Source: Dissophora ornata
Taxonomy: Eukaryota; Mortierellomycota; Mortierellomycetes; Mortierellales; Mortierellaceae
Reading direction: 5' to 3'
DNA length: 38,199 bases
Assembly: GCA_025201705.1 (NCBI GenBank)
Contig: MU616830.1
Span: 1-38,199, forward strand
Both the position numbers and the translations under genes were made by a program. Within the stretch, counting starts at the first letter, position 1, and each line of letters begins with the position of its first letter. The notes beneath the pieces are model-generated. The model was not told the DNA's origin. It saw nothing but the letters and a program-made list of their open reading frames with translations, and searched no databases. Shown here piece by piece: positions 31,867-38,199 of the stretch.

Positions 31867-34759
31867 GACATGAAACATGCAAAATTTCCTTCCTTTGCTG
31901 CTCTCTCCTTTCAGTTATGTTAGTAAGCGCATGCATGAATCCATGATGGTAGCATACATGAGCTGCTTTGACCAACTAGGAGTCCACAGAAGCCATTTGA
32001 CAGGACTTTTGTGCGTTTCATTTTGGGAAGTCGGGAGAGTCAGTAAAGGCCCGTGCCTTGCATACGCATTATTGTTGTTATCATCGTTGAAAGGCAGAGT
32101 GTTTATTTCTCGTCGAGACATTAGGTTTTCCTGGGAGGAAAAGCGTGGATTCGCAGGTGCCTGCGATATCGCCATGAAGGTGAAATAGGGATTAATATCA
32201 TGAATACATCCACGAAGGCGCCTATACGCTACTTGACGGCGTCGAAACCTTTAAGAGGATGAGAGAACTGGGGATAATTGGGGCAAAGGGACATTATGCA
32301 GCTCGGTGAAAATATAAGAAGAGGGGGGTGACAATGGCGATGCCATTCTATCTCTAACCTGCCTGTCCCATCAGTATCTTTTCTTTTTTGATTTTCGTTT
32401 TTCGTTTACTGTTTTCAGGAGTGATAACCTCGTTCGTGATTGTTACCGTGATACAAATCAGACGTCTGTGGGAGAGACCGTTGTTCGTGCCACCATGATT
32501 TGTTCCGTCTTCTCTATTTCTTCTCCCTCCTTCTAACTGGCGAGATATAATTGCTTGGACACTTCACGAAAGGTCATGTTAGAAATGCGCTATGCATGCG
32601 TAGAAAACGTTGGGATATTCGAAACGCTCGTCGTTAAAAATATCTATTTTTGCCGCCTCCGCCACGGGCGCAATTGAGCCTAGTCTTGGAGTAGCAAGGA
32701 AGAAAAAAAAAAGGGATAGCAAAACGGGGAACGGGGGTTGGATAGCAACTGAGCAAAGATACTCGGCGGGTTTGAGCAGATCTCGAGTCTACGTGCCGAT
32801 GGTGCAATGCACTTCGAACGATCCCTGGCGTGTTTTGGGAGTAACCCTGGTTCATGGCCACGGATAGATGTGGACTTGCAACATTTTGCACATTGCTTGG
32901 GTATGAGATGTCTTTAACCTGTTTAACTGGATTCACTAAACAACGCGTCCCATTGCCTTGTGTTGAACACCTGAAAAGTCCTAGTCATTGTAAAAGCTTT
33001 GCCATAATCTACAAGTGTCTGTATCCATTTTTTTAGTGTTACTGGACGAAGCGGACAGGATGATATTCGACCCCGACTCGACAATTAACCTGGATCGCTC
33101 CAGAGCGGGTTACAAAAAAAAAATCTAAAAATCTTTTCACTCCCTAACTCTCAATGCGAATAGACGTTCATGCTTGTCTCCTGGATCAAGCCCAATTTCA
33201 TCCCACATCGTCCCATGGCTGAAAAAAGCCCCTCCCGTTTTCTTTTGGGAAGAAGAGGGAGGGAAAAAAATGCTTTGATAGTCGTTCTATTTGACACTCA
33301 CTGAGTCTCCTTGACTCCCTAAAACATCCTCCCTGGACGGTCTTCCCGTTCTTTGCACTTGACCTATATCCATAATATCATTTCTCCACCGCCTCCCGAA
33401 TGTCAAGACTGCTCCGGTTTTCTTATATGTTTCTTGCCATCTGTACACAATGCATGGTCTACATTAGATCCTTGTCTTCTTATTATCCTCGGCCCCAGTA
33501 AAGAAGTTGCTCGGGTTATTTTGTTTACTCCAAATCGGAGAACACATTTTTTTTTAAAAAAAATAAAAAGGGAGGAAACAAGGGGAAATACGAGGAGAAT
33601 AAAGATGACGATCCTTGTTGCAGATATGATATACAGTTAATTACATTGAAAGTATGTCAAGTTCAAACAAACCGTTGTTGCGGTCTACGTTCAGCTTGAG
33701 CGTGCGAGGATACAGGACATAATAGATGAAAAGTTTCGGTCTGTGCAGGATGCAAGGAAAAAAAGGACTGGCGTGAGGGAACTCATAAAACAAGCAAAAA
33801 GAGGGATTGTTCAGTGCAGGTAATGCCTCCTCTCGGACATAGACCTGCGAAGCCAATTGAGCAGATGCACCTTGTGGATCAGATGCAGGGAGAGCAGGGT
33901 CCAAGGCCCCTCCGTTGCCATTCTCGAGTTATTCTTGGTCTCATTGTCAGGGGGAGCAAGCGTTGCAGGTAGAGGTGCCGTTCACGGCTGCATGCGCTCG
34001 GGAGCTGGCGAGGCCAACCTTACGGAGATGGGCAGCACTTGCTGCGCCAAACATATAAAGGCATACCTAAACCATGTATCCGACTTTTTTTTCCTACTCT
34101 GTTCTTTATCCTTCCTGCCTCAACGGTCTTTCGGTTTATCTCGTGCCTCCCTTTTAGCCTCCTCCACCTCTGCCTCCCTTCCTCTCCCTCCGGGTCTTCT
34201 CTCCGCCGCTGCTTCCTCCCGCGTACTCTTCCTTTTCTTGTGTCACTCTTCAGTCGCCATTGATATTCCTCCTCCGGATATCCCCTCCTCCGCAGCTCGC
34301 ATTTCTCCAAATCCACAGTCTCCCCGGCGCGGATCCCATTTCCTCGGCTCATTTTCTAACGACGCCTAGTCGCTACTGCTATCTTCCATTCTTTTATCTT
34401 TACGCGTTTTGTTGCAGCTGATCTTACTCCACCCTAGACTGTCGTGCCTGTTGTCCCTAGATCGCCTTGTGATTCGTTCTCTCTGCCATTGTTGTTGACC
34501 ATTGACCCATCCTCTACACCTCTTGATTCATTCCTTAATTTAATATAAAGCGCCACCGCTTTTGGTTCCTTCACCATAGCCTATTTCCTCCCCACTCCTT
34601 TTTTTTTTCCCTTTCTTCCCGGTCAGTGCGACCTCCTTTTCTATCTGTTTTCCCATCACCCTGTTTCTCGCTCCATTCGGGTCGCCTCTCAAGGATTCTT
34701 CTGCTGCCCCAAACTTTTCTACGCCCAATCACTTGGTATCAATCCTCTCAGTCCTAACG
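31867..34759. other. Long intergenic region and leader of the downstream kinase gene
   Basis: No firm gene in ~2.9 kb. Many short A and T runs and several weak open frames lack domains. A minus-strand frame at ~33904-33641 has a protein-like start (LDPALPASDPQGASAQ) but could not be linked to any upstream exon. From ~34070 to 34740 the plus strand is strongly CT-rich, consistent with the leader exon of the kinase gene. Confidence 0.5.
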
Positions 34760-35827
34760 GTAAGTAACTATATCAAACCTGGATGGGTTTCCCTGAAAAC
34801 ACATACATATGCAGACTTGTCAATATTTTTTGTGTGCACCTGCGCTTGTGTTACATGTGTTATCCCAGGGGAATAATCGACGGGACCGTGATGCTCCTGA
34901 GTCACCCCCACGCTCACGGCACTCCTTTTTCAGTATTTTTTATGCGTCGTCTGCATGCTCATGTTATCTCTACTCAGCGGTGATCGTGGTTTTATTCCCG
35001 CCTGCACATGCACAAATGCTAACCCTGGACAGTGGTTAAAAAAATTGTATTGAGAAAGCAGCTGAAGCTTGTCTCACCAATACAACACCATGGTTGTGTT
35101 TGCGCGACAAGGGAGGTTACATTGACTTGCATTGACAGAACAAACATTGTAGACGTGCATGTTTGTGGACATGGTCCAAACACCACGAACCACATACGCT
35201 TGGATTTAAATATTTGCTGTATTTTCTTCATTCCATGTCCTTGTCCTACGTCCATGGAGCGACCCATGCTCCTTTCTCTCCAATTTTTTCCCTCCATCCC
35301 CCCCATCCCTTTATCCGCCTCTCTGTATCGCCATCGCACATTCTCCGTCAGATCGGGACGTGTGTCCTCGCTATCCTCCATGCAGCATTGACCAGTCCAC
35401 TCACTCCCCTTTGCATTTTGAACTCGACTCGAGTTCCCCTTGACCTAAAAAACGTAACGATCCTTCGATGCTCCTTACATTCGATCCACAGCTACGCAGA
35501 GGATTTTTTTCCCTTTATTTCTTCCAAGAATTTTTCTTGCTTCTTTCTTTTCTTCCTCTCCATCAAAAACACTCCTCTGCGAGCCCTCCTTTCTTTTTGT
35601 TTGTTTCCATAGACACACTCCTCCACTAATCCTAATCCTAATTAATAGTTCTTAATACTTTAATCGCATTCGCCGTTCGTGCCTTCTTTTTTTTTTATCA
35701 CTTCACTGAGCAACCACGTTTCTTTTCTCTTACTGCTTCGATCTACCATCATAACGTGCCTTCCCCGCGACCAGTTTATGCTTCTTCTTACTTATCCCTG
35801 GCCTGTTATTCCCTCCCATACTCGCAG
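34760..35827 (+). other. Probable 5'UTR intron of the PASK-like kinase gene
   Basis: A strong donor (CTAACG|GTAAGTAAC at 34760) follows the CT-rich leader, and a strong acceptor (TACTCGCAG, ending at 35827) lies eight bases before the kinase ATG. Joining them removes 1068 nt. That is far longer than the coding introns here, but long leader introns are common in signalling genes. Shorter alternatives inside the interval cannot be excluded. Confidence 0.5.
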
Positions 35828-35835
35828 AAATAATT

Positions 35836-37155
35836 ATGACCGCTATTCTAGACGCCACCTTCGACCCCACCACTCAGGGCCCCATCACGCCGCCTCTCAC
35901 GCCGGCGACGAGCGCGGACCAGCAATTACAGTGCGATGACAGCAGGTTGACCCTCTCTGCGCGTTATCTGCAACACCATCCTTTGGTACCAGAGTTTGTA
36001 AATGAATATACCCTCGGTGACGAGCTCGGATCCGGCGGCTTTGGATTCGTTGTCTCAGCGACTCGCAACTCGGACCAGAAGGAGGTCGCTGTCAAGTTCA
36101 TTTTCCGTGATAAGGTCCCTGTTCACGGCTGGGCCAAGGATCCGGAACTGGGAGTGATCCCAATGGAGATCTACGCACTCCGAAATGTGAGCCATCCAAA
36201 CATCATTGGTTTCATGGGCTCTTATCAGGATTTCAAGTACTTTTACTTGGTGATGGAGTTGCACGGCACACCCTGGTCAGCGAGCAACCCGTTGTTGAAC
36301 AAGAACGACAACGGTAGCATGATGGAGGCCATTGCCAAGGCGACGATGAACCAACGTAATGCAGCTGCAGCGGCTGCAGAAAACGGCGGAGGATCGGCTT
36401 CGACGACGAGTTCCGGCTCTACATCCTTCCCAGCAACACCATCGAGCAGCTCCTCGAGTTTGAACCAGTTGGCAGAGGGCGGTGATGAGCTACCAAAGCC
36501 AGCACTGTTGGTTCGCAGGACATCGTGCGATCTGTTTGAGTGCATTGAGCACCACTCCAAGTTTTCAGAGTCCCAGGCTCGCTTGATCTTTAAGCAGATT
36601 GTCGACTGTGTTCACTACTTGAACTCTAGAGGAATCTGCCACAGAGACATCAAGGATGAGAACATTGTGATTGATAACGCCTTCGTGGTCAAACTTATTG
36701 ATTTCGGATCCGCTGTTATCATCCCTCCTCAGGGCAAAGTCTTTGACCGATTCTACGGCACCATCAACTGTACGCGCATTGTGATTTTGGTCAACTGCCT
36801 ATTTTTTTTTTAATTGCTTCGCTTATTGTGGATTCTTCCCGCTAACCACAACGTGCCTGTGCTTTTTCCACATCATACAGATGCATCGCCCGAGATTCTC
36901 AAAGGTGAAAAGTACCGTGCCGAGTCTGCCGAGGTCTGGTCTTTGGGTGTCTTGCTTTACACGATCCTCTACGGCGAAGTTCCTTTCAATGACCCTACGC
37001 AGGCTATTGCGGGACCTTATGTCCCACCACGAGTTCAGTCGTCGAGCGAATGCCTCCATTTGTTGAACTGGATGCTAGCAAAGATTCCGGAACGCCGCGC
37101 CACTATTCAGGACATTGCAAATCACCCTTGGATCGCAGGAGTGAGCATGCCTTAG
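35836..37155 (+). CDS. PAS-kinase-type Ser/Thr protein kinase without PAS domain, 2 exons
   Basis: Exons 35836-36769 and 36881-37155 join to 402 residues. The kinase core is complete: Gly loop LGSGGFGFVV (~64-73), ATP-binding Lys in VAVKF (87), catalytic HRDIKDEN (269-276), IDFGSA (288-293), activation end TINYASPEIL, and EVWSLGVLLYTI. The blocks DLFECIEHH, ARLIFKQIVDCVHYL and HRDIKDENIVID, and the position of the Asp-Phe-Gly-Ser-Ala, are typical of the PASK/Psk1-Psk2 group, which links nutrient status to glycogen and translation control. No PAS domain fits in the short N-terminus. An ~87-residue Ala/Ser/Asn-rich insert (~145-231) separates the hinge (MELHG) from DLFE and ends with a PKA-like RRTS site. 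Intron 36770-36880 splits the Tyr codon before ASPE. Cytosolic by absence of targeting signals. Confidence 0.9.
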
Positions 37156-37234
37156 ACGTCTTCAGGGCCGGAAACACACATTTTTGTATAGACAAATCCT
37201 GCCTCTTACTCCCCTCTCGTTTCTGCTTTGTTGT

Positions 37235-37237
<3 letters not shown>

Positions 37238-37291
<54 letters not shown>
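37238..37291 (+). repeat. 54-base T homopolymer
   Basis: An uninterrupted run of 54 T starts 83 bases after the kinase stop codon, in the presumed 3' untranslated region. The exact length may be affected by sequencing or assembly. Confidence 0.9.
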
Positions 37292-37295
<4 letters not shown>

Positions 37296-37569
37296 CTGTT
37301 TTCTTTGCTGCCTTTCTTATACACATACATTTGCTTTTTGTTTGGTTGTTCTTTTTTTCTTGTTCATCTATTATTTGCTTGCTTGATACCTATAGTTGTC
37401 CCCTACATTGAGCATTCTTGGAGTCAAAGTGCTGGCCTCTCTAGACTCGTTTGTTCTTGTGGTTCATTTGTACTCTTATTACTATTACCTTTTTTTTTAT
37501 TGCTCTTTTAATCCAGCTACCTTCCTCCCGAAGACTTTGCTACCCTCATAACTTCTCGATCATTATGCA

Positions 37570-37624
37570 GTTTATTTTCTGCGATGCTGTTTATTTTCTG
37601 CGATGCAGCGATGCTCTGCAATGC
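37570..37624. repeat. Nested short tandem duplications
   Basis: The stretch GTTTATTTTCTGCGATGC occurs twice almost back to back (~37570-37605), followed by two copies of ATGCTCTGCA. Likely slippage products in the 3' flank. Confidence 0.8.
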
Positions 37625-37698
37625 TCTGCACTTCCTACAATACAGCTCTATGCGCTGTATGCATGTCAATCCCTCTACTATACATTCATATCAACACT

Positions 37699-37717
37699 AA
37701 TAAACACCTGCAATAAA
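37699..37717 (+). terminator. Two AATAAA polyadenylation signals, possibly of the kinase gene
   Basis: AATAAA at 37699-37704 and 37712-37717, about 550 bases after the stop codon, followed by an A run. If used, the kinase mRNA has a long 3' untranslated region including the T54 run. Confidence 0.4.
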
Positions 37718-38199
37718 TCATATTAAAAAAAAAATGCTTGCAGGATATTTTACAACATTTTCATCAAGATGCACTACAACATTTTTACTCAATAAGAACA
37801 CCATAGGATCGTTACTTGCCGAAAATGCAAGCTTCCCTTTCCAGAGACAAGGAGGGGGGGAGGGGCCATTTGTGTTCATGTGCCCTTTTTTGAGTTTTTC
37901 TTTGTCGTACACTCTACTCTTGTCCTCCCATCCCTTGCTCACCCTTCTATGCTCGAATAGCTTTCCTTCTCCCCCCTCCCCTTGTCCTTCCGACTCTTGA
38001 TTCCCTTTTTGCTTTCCCTGATCTCCTCCTTATTTTCCATGGTTTTTTTTTCGGCACTGTCGTACAGGGGCCTCGTTCTACGTGCCACAAAAAAAACAAT
38101 GTCAAGGAGAGAAAGAAAGGGATGGTAAAGTCGTGCGAGGTTAATGTCGATTGCAGCATGCGACGCATGTGTATGAATGCCCAGGGGGGAAGGGGGGGA

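Larger units (their letters stand above)
37156..38199. other. 3' flank of the kinase gene and non-coding end of window
   Basis: No gene is supported. The stretch is T- and CT-rich on the plus strand, with many homopolymers, and ends in G runs. Weak open frames are products of this composition. Confidence 0.5.

Noticed and set aside
33641..34060. Minus-strand stretch with protein-like text (LDPALPASDPQGASAQ)
   Set aside because: Frame stops immediately upstream, candidate donors and acceptors cannot be joined in frame, and the downstream part turns into unlikely Phe/Tyr-rich sequence.
34020..34352. Arg/Glu-rich minus-strand frame of 110 codons
   Set aside because: Produced by the CT-rich leader of the kinase gene read backwards; no other support.
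37050..37511. Plus-strand frame with a long Phe run
   Set aside because: Translation of the T54 homopolymer; overlaps the kinase gene in another frame.
1..38199. CRISPR arrays, rRNA or tRNA genes, bacterial-type operons
   Set aside because: No spaced direct repeats, no conserved rRNA or tRNA motifs found on reading both strands, and the gene structures are eukaryotic.

Overview
The window is nuclear DNA of a filamentous fungus. The protein genes are split by short introns (mostly 79-172 nt) with GTAAGT-like donors, CTAAC/CTGAC-like branch points and TAG/CAG acceptors. The gene types (a very large hybrid histidine kinase with kinase-like, AAA, GAF, PAS and receiver parts; secreted M28 and pepsin-type proteases; a PAS-kinase-type protein kinase; a multi-exon FAD monooxygenase) and the CT-rich leaders fit an early-diverging fungus such as Mortierellomycota/Mucoromycota. 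That placement is inference from style and gene content; no database search was possible. Every exon model given here was built by hand, and each keeps one reading frame across all junctions.

Layout, left to right. 1-2.6 kb: a retroelement graveyard in which two reverse-transcriptase fragments face each other as a ~1.07 kb fold-back. 2.7-4.15 kb (minus): a four-exon gene for a membrane-anchored protein with seven tandem Trp-rich 11-residue units and a C-terminal domain resembling the interferon-induced Ifi-6-16/IFI27 (ISG12) family; this is the most unusual protein of the window. 4.15-5.1 kb: no firm gene. 5.1-7.26 kb (minus): an eight-exon FAD-dependent monooxygenase whose GD motif is assembled from an 11-nt and a 22-nt micro-exon. 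7.95-8.5 kb (plus): a decayed, oppositely oriented relic of the same enzyme family. 8.7-12.3 kb (minus): a single-exon 1205-residue LRR-like protein with acidic and Ala-rich insertions. 13.14-23.98 kb (minus): a 13-exon, 3200-residue group-X-type hybrid histidine kinase. 25.4-27.2 kb (plus): a secreted M28 leucine aminopeptidase. 27.46-28.74 kb (minus): an HTH protein resembling the DNA-binding half of a Tc1/mariner transposase, without its DDE half. 29.4-31.8 kb (plus): a secreted aspartyl protease with a probable GPI/membrane tail. 31.8-35.8 kb: a long leader and intergenic region with a probable 1.07-kb 5'UTR intron. 35.8-37.2 kb (plus): a PAS-kinase-type Ser/Thr kinase without PAS domains and with an ~87-residue insert at the hinge. 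The last 1 kb is non-coding and starts with a run of 54 T.

The genes do not form an operon-like pathway. The histidine kinase (likely stress signalling into a phosphorelay) and the PASK-like kinase are signalling proteins. The two proteases act outside the cell or at its surface. The histidine kinase and M28 genes are divergent over ~1.46 kb; the HTH protein and aspartyl protease genes are divergent over ~0.66 kb; the M28 and HTH genes converge with only ~0.22 kb between stop codons.
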